NCBI GenBank assembly: GCA_013399305.1
Contig: VXAI01000046.1
Coordinates: 3,348,731-3,412,730, forward strand
DNA: 64,000 nt
From: Rostratula benghalensis
Lineage: Eukaryota; Chordata; Aves; Charadriiformes; Rostratulidae
Direction of reading: 5' to 3'
In this document: piece by piece, positions 42,101 through 54,100 of the stretch
How positions within the stretch are numbered: position 1 is the stretch's first letter
Layout: each line of letters opens with the position of its first letter
The notes under the pieces: model-generated
Seen by the model: only the letters and a program-made list of their open reading frames with translations
The model's database searches: none
Told to the model about the DNA's origin: nothing
Position numbers and translations under genes: made by a program

Positions 42101-45100
42101 TAACATCAAATGTTATGAAATGAGAGGTTGAGGAGGATTGTCAGAATTGATCACGGTACGTGCATTTTTCTCTGAGGCTGTCAGTCTCAGATTTAGTAAA
42201 TCTAAAATAAACTGCGGATTGTTAATGGAGCTTTAAACCTCAGTTCTAGCTCTCAAGTTTCAAAACTAGATTTGCTCTCTAACACCAAAGCTGCCTTTCT
42301 GTTTTGATCGAATACAGATGGGTGTATTTCCACTCGCTTCCAGTCCTTTGATTTCTTCTTTACAATCTGTTGACAGAGTTATCAAATTAATGAATTAGAA
42401 ACAAGTTAAGTAATAAACACCCATGATGCCTCATGATGCATATGAGAATCATGTGGTATTCAATTCTGAAGCCCAAGTTACCTCTGATGTGTGCCTCGAA
42501 GTGTGATTTACTGCTCTTAGTTATATAATGTTTGGTGTGTTTTGGACTGTTCCAACTTACCTCTGATGTGTATTGGTGGCACGTGTTTTCCTGGTGAAGT
42601 ATTACTGGTGCAACACTCCTCAGCCCTCAACCTGCCTGGCCCTGCAATTTAGTGACAGGTTGACAGGGAATCCTGAACTTGAGTAACTATTACCATTTTT
42701 TAATGTAGATATTACTAAACAGTTAAGGCATAGTCTTGACTAGAAATAGGCAGCTTCAGTTCACACATAAGCTCAAACTATAATAGTAAGAATTTCTTTG
42801 AAGAAAGTTGGGGGGTATGGATGTGCTTGAGGAGTTCCCGTTAAATGTACTCATGGTCGTAGTGGATGTTTCTCTCGTTATATGTACATACATGCATTTT
42901 CAGACTACATGTCATGTAACAGGGCGGAAGGCAGACAGTACATTTGCACTGTGTCACAATTAGAAATGCACTGTCCAGCTGACCAGGTTGTTCAAATCTG
43001 GCCTTGAACACTTCCATGAATGGGGCATCCACAACTTCTGTGGGCAACCTGGGCCCTCACAGTAAATAAATTCTTACCAGCCCTCACAGTAAATAAATTC
43101 TTTCTCATATCTAATCTAAATCTCCTCTTTCACTTTAAAACCATTAACCTTTGTTCTGTGACTATACTCTCTGACAAAGAGTCCTTCCCCTCTTTCCTGT
43201 AGGCCTCCATCAGGTCTCCCCAGAGTCTTCCTTTCTCCAGGCTGAACAATCCCAGCTCTTTCAGCCTGTCCTCACAGGAGAGGCGTTCCAGCCCTCTGAA
43301 CATCTTTGTGGCCCTTCTTTGGGCTTGCTGCAACAGATGCGTGTTGTCCTTATGTTGGGAGCCCCAGAGCTGGATGCAGTGTTCCAGGTGGGATCTCACC
43401 AGAGTAGAGTCAAGGGGAAGAATCCACTCCCTCACCTTACTGGCTCTAGCTGTTTTTGAGGCATCCTTGCTGGATGCAGTTGGCTTTCTGAGCTGCCAGC
43501 ACATATTGCGAGATAATTATGAGCTTCTCATCCACCAACGTCTCCAAGTCCTTGTCCTCAGGTCTTCTCTCAATCCATTATTTGCTCAGCCTGTGTTTGT
43601 GCTTGAGATTGCCCTGACACGTGTGCAAGACCTTGCTCTTTGTCTTGTTGAACTTCATGATACTGGCATGGGCCCATCAGGTCCCTCTGGATGGCTTCCT
43701 TTCCTTCCAGTGCGTCATCTGCACCACACAGCTTAGTGTTGGCAAACTTGCTGAGGGTCTGCTTCATTCCACTATTCGTGTTGCAAACAAAAATGTTTAA
43801 AAGAAACGGTCCCAATGCCAACCCCTAAGGAACACCAATTGTTGCTTGGATATTGAGCTGTTGACCGCAGCTTTGTTCCTTAGTTAGAAGAAAATGGGAA
43901 AGGGTATGGTACATGTCCTGCCTGTGACAGGATTTGCTGTTGTTGCATATCACTCAGAACATTTATTTCTGTTACAAAAAGACAGTAATTCAGTTCTTTT
44001 TTTATAATACTTTGTTAAAAAAGGAACCAATAGACTTTTTTCCTCTATGTGCTTAATCTGCCAGGCCTTAGAACCTGGTCTGTTAGATGCTGAAGGGCCT
44101 GTCTTCTCAGCTGGAGATTATATTGCCACACACTGCCAAAAAGAATGGTGTTCAGTACTGGACAAGACTCTGCAAAAGATTTTACTTGGTTTCTGATAAA
44201 TGGCAAGAAAATAGTGGCAAGAAAGCAAAAAGCACCACATGTTGTCTAACTTCATTTTTTTTTTTTCCCCCCCTCCCTCTCCAGAAACAAAGTAAAGATA
44301 GATTTGGGCTTGAAGGTGATGAGGAGTCAACCATGTTGGAAGAATCTGTTTCACCTAAGAAGTGAGTGTATACAACAGCAGGAAATACTCTTTTTAAGTG
44401 ACACCGTTTATCTGTGGCAGGTTTTTTTCCAAATTAGGTAGTATAGCTATTACTGTTAAAGAATAGTTTCCTACAGGGTATTTCAGGAGAAGGAAATACT
44501 ATTCCCAGACAATTCAGTAGGCTCCAAGCTTCATTTAAGGAATGAAGAGCAGGTATTAGTCTTAAAATTGTTAAGGCAACCAGCAGTGGTACCTGTTTGC
44601 AGTTACTTCACCCTTGAGGAATTCCATCTGTCATTCAATAAAATGCTTGGGGGGGGGGGGGTAATGGTGCAAAACTGAAAATGTCATATTAGATTTTTGA
44701 TCTTCATGCAAACACCTAGGATTTACAAGATGTTAGTTGCTTGCATCTGCTAGGTCAGTTGTTTCCAGAAAATTTGATTCCTGTCAGTTAAATTCTACAC
44801 TCTCTCATGAACAGAGCTGGCTTATTTCACCAAACTGCTTTAAACAAACCAGTGAGGTGTGTGGTGACAGGCACCAGTGTGTTTGGTACAAGTCGGTCAC
44901 GTTGTAGTTCTGATGGGAGAGAACTGAATCCAGCAAAAAGCAAAATTGTAGAGCTGAACATACTGATGGAAAGAAATACTAAGTCTTCCATTGCAGTGGA
45001 AGAACAGAAACAGGTTTGTGATGTTATATGAGCCACTCAAGCCTTCTCTTGGAACTCTCAGGATGGCAGTGTCAGCATTATGTATGTGAAAAGTCTGTTT

Positions 45101-48100
45101 GAATTGTTGTTAAACATACAGTTTATAAGAGATGGACTTGTTAGATATTTAATGTGGCTTTATGTGAAATTTAGACTTTTGACAGATCACACATGTTCAG
45201 ATGTGCTTTGTTTTGACATTGCGCTTTCCAGATCACTTCCAGAATACACTGTAAGCCAAGTGCTCTGCAGAAAGCCCAAAATAATAGATGAATACAAGAT
45301 TTTTCACAATTGAATATCGTTTTTTTTCGTCAGCAGATTGTTGCTGTTAAAGCCAAAATTCCTGTCAAGGCTTCTAGCTGTTAAAGTTGGAACCATATTT
45401 GAATATGAGTAGTACTACCTGGCAAAGTGGTTCATGACCATGGATGACAGTAACTTTATTTTCTTGAAAATATCCTGCCTCCCAGCCCATTATCTTACAG
45501 GCTGCCAGATTATTAGTAACTATTGTGTGTGCATGTGTGTAAAGAGGGAAGAAAGAATGTTGACTTTTACTCTGAGTCTAGGGATTGCTTGCAAAAACCA
45601 TCTCCACAAGGTTCACGTTTTTATTTTCTGTTGATCAGCCTAAGATGTAACTGAAACAAAGCAGTTGTTATGCCTCAAACCTTGTTGCAGTTCTCTGACA
45701 TGCATCTTGGAGGGTCAAAACCATTCTATGACATACACCAAAACTGTACATTGCCTTCTTTCCTTAGTGCTTACTCATTAGTCCTATTGAATTTTCATCT
45801 GCCAGAAGCCCCAGGTTAATTATTTTCTTACTGGATTTTTCTTTTTTTCTTTTGTGCTTTTGTTTGGTTTTGGTTTTTAGGTCTACCATTTTGCAGCAGC
45901 AGTTCAACCGAACAGGAAAGGTGGAGCATGGCTCTGTGGCGCTACCAGCTGTTATGCGTTCAGGGTCCAGTGGCCCAGAGACTTTCAACATCGGCATCAT
46001 GCCTTCTCCACAGCAACAAGTCACAATTGGTCAGATGCACAGAGGACATATGCCCCCACTTGTGAGGAACCTCCTGGTTTTATACGTGAAACATTTTATT
46101 TTTGCATTTGAAACTGTGTTGCAAGTAGTCAGAAATAGCACATTATATCTATTAGTAAGAGCAGGAGGAGGATATAGAGTATGGTTTCCTGGCTGTTTCA
46201 TTGAAAATAAGTTTTGAGCATCTTTGAAATATTTTAGGGTATCACGTTTTGACTTGTTTCTTCATTTTCCTTAAAGCCCTTCCAGCCTTCTCTTTTTCTT
46301 CTAAGTTGTTAAAATACTTCAGAAAATATTTAAAAGTTCGAAGACTCACAAAAGTAAGCAATTAGAAGAAAAAGGTTTACATTTAACTTGAATTTATCAC
46401 TAGCCCAGCAATCGGTTTGTTTGTTGTTGTGGGGTAGGGTTTTTTTAGCAGGCTTAAAGCAGATGCTGAGTTTTCTCATGTAAATTAAAAGACTATCAAA
46501 AGGCTTAAACAGGCTGTAGAGAATACACTCAACGCTTAAGTCATTACAAACTATAGAAGTGTAGTATGTATAGTGGGTTGATTTTGGCTGGTTGCAAAAA
46601 CCCACCCAGCTGCTCCTTCACTTCTGCTCCTCAATGAGGCCAGGGTGGGTGCAATGAAAATAAGATTGAAACGAGCTTTATCTCAAAATAGGTCAAGATA
46701 TAGGTGGGGAGATGACCAATTGCTTTCATGGGCAAACCGGACTCAATGTGGGGAAAATTAATTTAATTTATTGTCACTTAAAACAGAGTTGGATGGTGAG
46801 AAACAGGCAAAAACTAAAACAGCTTTCCATCACCCCCTTTTTTATCCAGACTCAACTTCACTCCTTCATTTCTGACCATTATACTTGCTGGTCCCAAATG
46901 CTCACTTTATAACAATCCCATCTCCTGCTTCTTTTTCCACACTTTTCCCCAGCTCCAGCACTGGTTCTTCCTATGGGCTGCAGTCCTCCAAGATAAACTG
47001 TCTCCAGTGTCACTACACTGTGGGCACTCTGTAGGCCATAGTTTCTTTCAGGAAAATATCCACCTGCTGCAGTGTTGGGATTCTTTGTGGTCTGCAGGAT
47101 AGATACCTGCTCTGGCATGGAGCTCTCCACAGGCTGCAGGAAAATACTTGCTTACCATTGTCTCTCCTGGCTTCTGGGGAATCTCCACTCTGCCTGGAGC
47201 ACCTCTTCCCCATCCTTCTCAGACACTGGTGTTTGCAGGGTCGTTCTTGGACTTTTTTTTCCCCATTACTCCCAAATAGCCATCCTGCTCTGTCTAAAAC
47301 TCTTCAGTTTTCTGTTAGCTTATGCATAGTGACGGTATATTAGTTTTCAACTTGTCCTTGATTGCATTGGTGGGCGGATCCGCAAAATCAATAATCATGT
47401 TCTGAAAGAAAATTCAGTTTTCATGTTACTAGTATGCAAGTCAGTAAGACAGCTTGGTGGTTTTGTGTGTCCGCTGGACATTGTTTGAGCTGTTTGATTC
47501 AGTGCCTTGTGAATGTGAGTACAGAGGAGTATAAATGGCATACACAGAAAGAAAACTTTGAGAAGAGTGTTAGAGAGCTTTGCTTTTTGTCTTGCAGCAG
47601 GGACACGCTAGCTGTCTGAAACAGCCTGGTGTGATTGTTGTCATTCACTGTCTCTTTGTGCATATGTAACATCTGCTTGAAATGCCATTTGGAATGTATA
47701 ACACAGCCTCAGCCTTTTTTTGCCTTTCAGACCTCAGCTCAGCAGGCCTTGATGGGGACTATTAATACCAGTATGCACGCTGTTCAACAGGCACAGGCTG
47801 ACCTCAGTGAGGTTGATAACCTACCACCTCTGGGGCAGGATATGGTGAGTTTTTCTAATCCCTTGTAGAAATGGATCTTAATGCTTTGGGGTGTTTAGTT
47901 TAGTTTAGTCACTGTCTCTGGACCTAAAGTGGTATTGCTAAAGCTTTTAGAATGAGATAAAAACTCAGTGCTAAGAAATTAATGTATAGTGTTTCACCTT
48001 ACTGTAACCAGTCTTCTGAGATGAGATGGAGCAGGCTTCTTTACATAACCGTGTTTGGAGTCGTGTTTGTTTCATGGAGATGTGTACAATTAAATGCAAA

Positions 48101-51100
48101 CTATGGGCAATATTTATGGTGAGAGTGACTGCCTCCCGGACACATGAAAAATGAAAAAAAGAACCAAATATGATTCTGATGTTCCTGATCCAGGTTAGGG
48201 CAGGAGGACAGATCAAGAGACTATTTACGGCGTATGGGGGACTTCTGACGGTCAGTCAAGTGTTTAGCCTCTGTGGATGCACTGTTGATGGAATTTCCCC
48301 TAAAAGGGCAGCTGTTGAAATGTGATAGCAATTCTGTACTGAGTGATTCAGCAGAAGAAAACAGTTGCTTTCATACTTCACTTCAAGGGCTTGGTTGTTA
48401 CCCTCCTTTTCACTTTTAAAGTTTTTCATGAAGGATCAAGATATTTAAGTAGCATCTTCTTGCAGAACTTCACAGTAATCCTTAATTCTTGTTGCTGTTA
48501 TTGCTCTTCAGGCTTCAAGAGTATGGGTTCAAAACAAGGTTGATGAATCAAAACATGAAATACACTCTCAGGTTGATGCTATCACTGCAGGAACTGCATC
48601 TGTTGTTAACCTTACAGCAGGTAAATATCCAGGGGAAGGATTTCCTTGCACTCTCCTAGTTGTTTATCAGCCTAAGTCAAGTAGCATAGGGACTGAACAT
48701 GTGGCAGCTGGAGAAAATTTTTCTTCATAATAGCTAAGTGCATTGACACTTGAAACAAGCTTTCTGTCCCTCCCAACACCAATTTTCTATCTTGAAATTA
48801 TCTCTGACACTAAAGGTATGACCAGTGATGCGTATTCAGCAAAGCAGAGCATATTTCCAAGGTTACTATAAAAAAGCATTACTAATCTTATAGTTTCTAG
48901 AAAGAGATGATCTTTATTGACAGTGGGGCTTTTTTCTTGAGCAAATAGCAAGTTGAAGCAGCTGTGAGTGGCTTAAAGGGGTCAATACTGTGTTGAGTTC
49001 TTTAAGTGTTGAAAGATAGCTGAAACTGTGGACTTCTTAGGAAATCATGTTGAATGAAGAGAAATTCTATTAGCAGATAAATTCTTGTAGGGAAAGAAAT
49101 GTGAAAATTGGATAAATTGTAGCAGTCATTAATTTTTTTTTTATTGTGACTGAAATTAAGTAGTAGGCGTTGCTTGGCTGTCTTGAAATGTCTCTTTTGT
49201 CTCCATCACCAGAGTTTAGCTTGTGATAGCTGCCTCTTTCCCCTTTTAACCACCAAAGCATTCTGATAATGAAAAACATCTGCTCTACAGGGGACCCAGT
49301 TGACACTGATTATACTGCTGTGGGATGCGCAATTACAACCATCTCTTCCAACCTCACTGAGATGTCTAAAGGTGTCAAACTGCTTGCTGCTCTCATGGAT
49401 GATGAAGTTGGAAGTGGGGAAGACCTCTTGAAAGCTGCTCGAACATTGGCCAGTGCTGTCTCAGACTTGTTGAAGGCTGTGCAACCTACTTCAGGAGAGG
49501 TGAGCAGATGGAAAGTTCTCAGGTTCCCTCTTTCAAGTGTACAGCTTTGGCTTTGTTGAGACATCCTAGCTTCTAAACCTCACCTGCTCAGTGCCACAGG
49601 ATGTCCACTGTGCAAGCCCTTTTTTTAACTGTTTGTTTTTCCTTCATTTCTTTCTGTCTTTATGCCATTAAACCTTGCTCCTTGGTATTAGAATGTTCTG
49701 TGCTACGTGCAAGAAGTTAACTGATATGTGCAATAAATAGTTAATTTATCTAGCTACTGTATTTTCCTTTAGAAACGCATTACAAACAGTACTATGATTC
49801 AATAGGAAGTGATAAAATGATAAGTTAATCCCTCTGTTGTAATTTTCCAGAAATGAGTGGTACTGTCCAGGACAGACTATCGATTTTTTATTAGTTGGGG
49901 TCTGCAGCCAGTTTACCTTAGATCTCCTCAGGTATTTGTTTTAAAGAATGTGAAATCTCCTGATGCTTCAAACCAGTTGACATATTGACTGGCCACCCTT
50001 AATTATTCCCAGAGTTATTAAAGCAATGTTTATTCACTTTCTTTCATAATTCTTTACACGTTCTCTGGGAGTGCTTAGATGAAACCCCTGAAATATGGAT
50101 TTGCAGTTCTGCATTTAGGAAAGTAAAGAGTTTTCCTAATTATTTCTGGTTTGTAATATTTTTTTTTAGCCATATTGATTGCAGAAGTTACTGGAGGAAA
50201 TCTGAAATTCAAGTAAAACTCTTTTTCTTTGAATTAATGTGTTTCACTGTTACATTTTTCCAGCCTCGACAGACGGTTTTGACTGCAGCTGGTAGCATTG
50301 GGCAAGCAAGCGGGGAGCTACTGAGACAAATTGGAGAGAATGAAACGGATGAAAGGTTCCAGGTAATGAGGGAGTTGCTTGTCACTGTCAGAGCTGTGCA
50401 GCTTTTTAATGAGGAAGCCACTGCATAAAAACAGGCTTCCCAAAGTACATTCAGGAAATGCTAGATTTGAAGTTTCTCAATGCTATTTGAGGTTAATCCA
50501 TTTTGAAATTAACTCCATAATCACAACTGATTTCATAGGAACCCCTACTTCATTCTGTCCATCATACAGATGCTTTCTTGCTTCATGGAGAGTGGTTTGC
50601 AGTATACTCCCCTCAGAGTTTAAAATACATAACTTGTACTATTTGCACACTGGTCAGAATGTTGCTTTTCAAATTCTACTCTGCTTTTTCCTTTCACCAC
50701 TGTCTTCATCACTGGCTTCTTTTATGGTGGATTTCAGTACCTCAGTGTTGTGTGGATAATAGCTTTTCTAGTGTTCATGTAGCCTGTGGAACTGTCATTG
50801 CATTTTAAAATGGAAAATTTGGGATGGAAGTCAGAGATTAGCTCATTTGAGATTCCCTGTCATGTGTTATTTCTAAAATTCTTGATGATGTGTCACGTTT
50901 GACATGTTTGAATCACAGTTCCCATTTGCTTCAGATATAGCAGAGTGTAAGTTGTGTTGCATAATACCAAGTCAGACACAGAAAATAAGGAAGAGCAAAC
51001 AACTTGTTTTTACAAGAACTGCCTGTCTTCCCCAAATACATCATGTCAAATGCAAGATGATTATTGAGTTTTTCAGTGGGACACATGTAGTCTTAATAAA

Positions 51101-54100
51101 TTGTCCTGAGTACCACTGGGATTTTGTTGGAAGCAGTGTATTAAAACTTGCACGTACATACAGACAACTTCAATCCTTGCCCTTCCTTGTGTTTCACTCT
51201 GTTTGCAAGTTAATGACCTATTATGCCATGTATTTCTGAAGAATGAGTGAATGTTTACTAATAAATAACAAGTATTTCTTCTCATTAGATACAGTGGTTT
51301 TCACATAAGTGTTTGCTGTGTCTGTGTGTATGCTTGTAAACCAAAAGTTTACACAACCTTCTGGTAACTGAGGAGAAGAAAATTAGGGAATTACAAACAT
51401 TTTCTTTAACATCATTAGTATCATCGATTATCAAATCATAATGCCTGTATGATTTATTAATGCAATTAAAAAACATTTTTCTTAAAGGCTGTGTTTAAAA
51501 CATGTCTGGATTTTTTCACTCAATGCCAAGAACAGGTTTACGTCAGAAGCAAGGGGAAGTCATTTACAGTCAGACAGACCTCTGGAGCGCACTATATACA
51601 AGATGTCTGCTAATATATCTCACAGGGCACTTCAAACATTTGATTACTAGTAAATCTGTCTGCCTGTTTCATGAGTGTTCTCATGTGTATTCCCAGTTGA
51701 GTATGTATTGCAGCCCCTGCTTACTTGGTGAAGGGAAGGAACCTAAACGTTCTTGTAGGTGCTATGGAGTGTTGGAGAAGGTGGATAAGGAGCGGGGTGG
51801 TTTACCACATCAAAAAACCCAAAAAAACCCTGTTGTTAATTTTTGAAATCCAAGGGTTTCTTTCTGCTGTTTAAGTTAAAATTATGCCTTAGTGTATCTG
51901 TAGTATCTTTTTACAGGAAGGTCATGTCATTTTAACAGTACAGACGTTAAGAATGCTCCATCCCATTAAAAAAAAAACTAATTAAGTATATGGAATGTAG
52001 CATTTTAAGGGGGGAAATGAGAAGAAATTGTCTGAATTTTTTTTCATTGCAGGAATTAACACATTAGTGGGTTTTCATTTCACAGTTCCAGAGTTAGCTG
52101 CATTTTTTACCTATGAGGGGAAAATGTTCTGGAATCATGACCTATTTTGAGTTTTATTTCAGAGCAGTTATTAATAGGGCTATATTTACATCACGGACAA
52201 GGAAATACTGTGGTTGGAAATAGCATTTTCTAAAACAGAGTGGCAGTTGTCATTACTGTTAAACACAATAAAGTACTTGAATTCAGATTTAACTTGAGCA
52301 CTGTGTGTCCTCATCAGTCTGCTGCTTGAGGTTGTCATCCCTATTGCAGATACTTGTCACATCTTTAGTAGTGAACTCCAGATGTTCCATACTAATAAGA
52401 TAAGCACATTGCAGTTTGGGACATAGATTTTTTCTTATGGCATCTGAGCCAATTCAAAATGTGACAGTTCACACTCATTCATTCCAGTAACTTAATAAGG
52501 TAAATAAAGAAGCTGAGGACAGAAAATGTAAAGTTTTCTGAGTAATAGCTACGTTTGCTGCTTTACATGAAACAAAATGTTTGAGTTTTGATACAAGAGA
52601 GCTTCTGTCTTCAGTTGATCTTAATACTAAACCGTATAATACTTTCTTGTTCATGTTCCCTTTATTTTTACCAGGATGTTCTGATGAGTCTGGCAAAAGC
52701 TGTTGCAAATGCTGCTGCCATGTTAGTGCTGAAAGCCAAGAATGTGGCACAGGTTGCTGAGGATACAGTTCTGCAGAACAGGGTCATTGCTGCTGCGACA
52801 CAATGCGCACTCTCTACTTCCCAGCTGGTGGCTTGTGCAAAGGTGAGCAAAAAGTGCTCTTCAGATGGTGAGGCATCGTTTCCAGTGCATGCTTCTTTGT
52901 ATTTCCAATGGTCACAGGCAATATACTGTGTTAATATCATAGCTCTAGATTTATGTACTATAAAACTTGTTGATTAATAATTCTTCACCCGTGAGAGTGG
53001 CAGTCAGGAGTCTACATCATGTGAGGCGTTGCTGTAATCTCCAAAGATGGTTCCACAGATACAAGAGTCCATGTGATGAATTGCTAGTATTGATGACATG
53101 AACTAAAAAATACTGGTTCAAGAAGTACAGCCCACTTGGGAGACTGTGCAAGTTTTCTAGTAGAGCCTAGAATTAACCTAGGTTCCCCTTTGTCCTTTCC
53201 CCATGCAGGTTGTGAGTCCCACCATCAGTTCTCCAGTGTGTCAGGAACAGCTGATTGAGGCAGGGAAACTGGTAGACCGTTCAGTGGAGAACTGTGTGAG
53301 GGCCTGCCAGGCTGCCACAGATGACACTGAGTTACTGAAGCAGGTCAGTGCAGCTGCCGGTGTTGTCAGCCAAGCCCTGAATGACCTCCTGCAGCACGTC
53401 CGCCAGTTTGCGAGCAGGGGAGAGCCCATAGGACGCTACGACCAGGCTACGGATACCATCATGTGTGTCACAGAGAGTATTTTCAGTTCGATGGGAGATG
53501 CTGGTAAGTTTCTCTGATGGACAATACCTTTCCATGATTCAGAGATATGCATGCTCCAAATAATACAAATAAAAAATGTTCACTGAAATATACTGAGCTA
53601 CTAGGCTAGTGCTGTTGTTATGTGAAATTTCATGTTTGCGCCGTTACTTATAGTTCAGCTGTGGTAAAAGACATCATCTTAGCGTGCAGATAGCACTCCT
53701 GCAATTCTAATTTTAACAGCAAAGAGGCTCTGGCCTGTGACTGCTGTATTATTGCCCAAGCAGGTTATTCTTTTTGTTTGTTTTACTGACTTAATATTGT
53801 TAGAAAGGGTATTTAAAGGGATTTTTTTCAAGTGGAGTATTTGGATTGGGTGCTGAGTTAGCCATTATCGGTAAAAATTTTAAATGGAAAAATGCATACT
53901 GGGAAATAGTTCATAATGGGTAGAAAACTTCAAATTTTTTTGCCTGTCTGACCAAAAGAGCCTACTAAGAAAGCATTTAATTCTGAAGCCCACCAGTCAC
54001 ATTTACACACAAGAAAAATGTTGCTTTGGTTTTCTTTCACATGATATTTTATGAGCATTTGAAAAGCATCAGGCCTAAGACTCAAATACATCTTACTTGA

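Noticed and set aside
43308..43736. 142-codon + strand open frame
   Set aside because: It is the antisense shadow of CR1 ORF2 sequence on the minus strand.
45852..46217. 121-codon open frame on the + strand
   Set aside because: Only 45881-46061 is exon; the rest is intron on either side.
46879..47329. Several open frames of 66-85 codons on both strands
   Set aside because: They lie inside the LTR, have no retroviral or host protein motif, and overlap each other.
52668..52940. 90-codon minus-strand open frame, rich in Ala and Ser
   Set aside because: Antisense of the alanine-rich exon 17.
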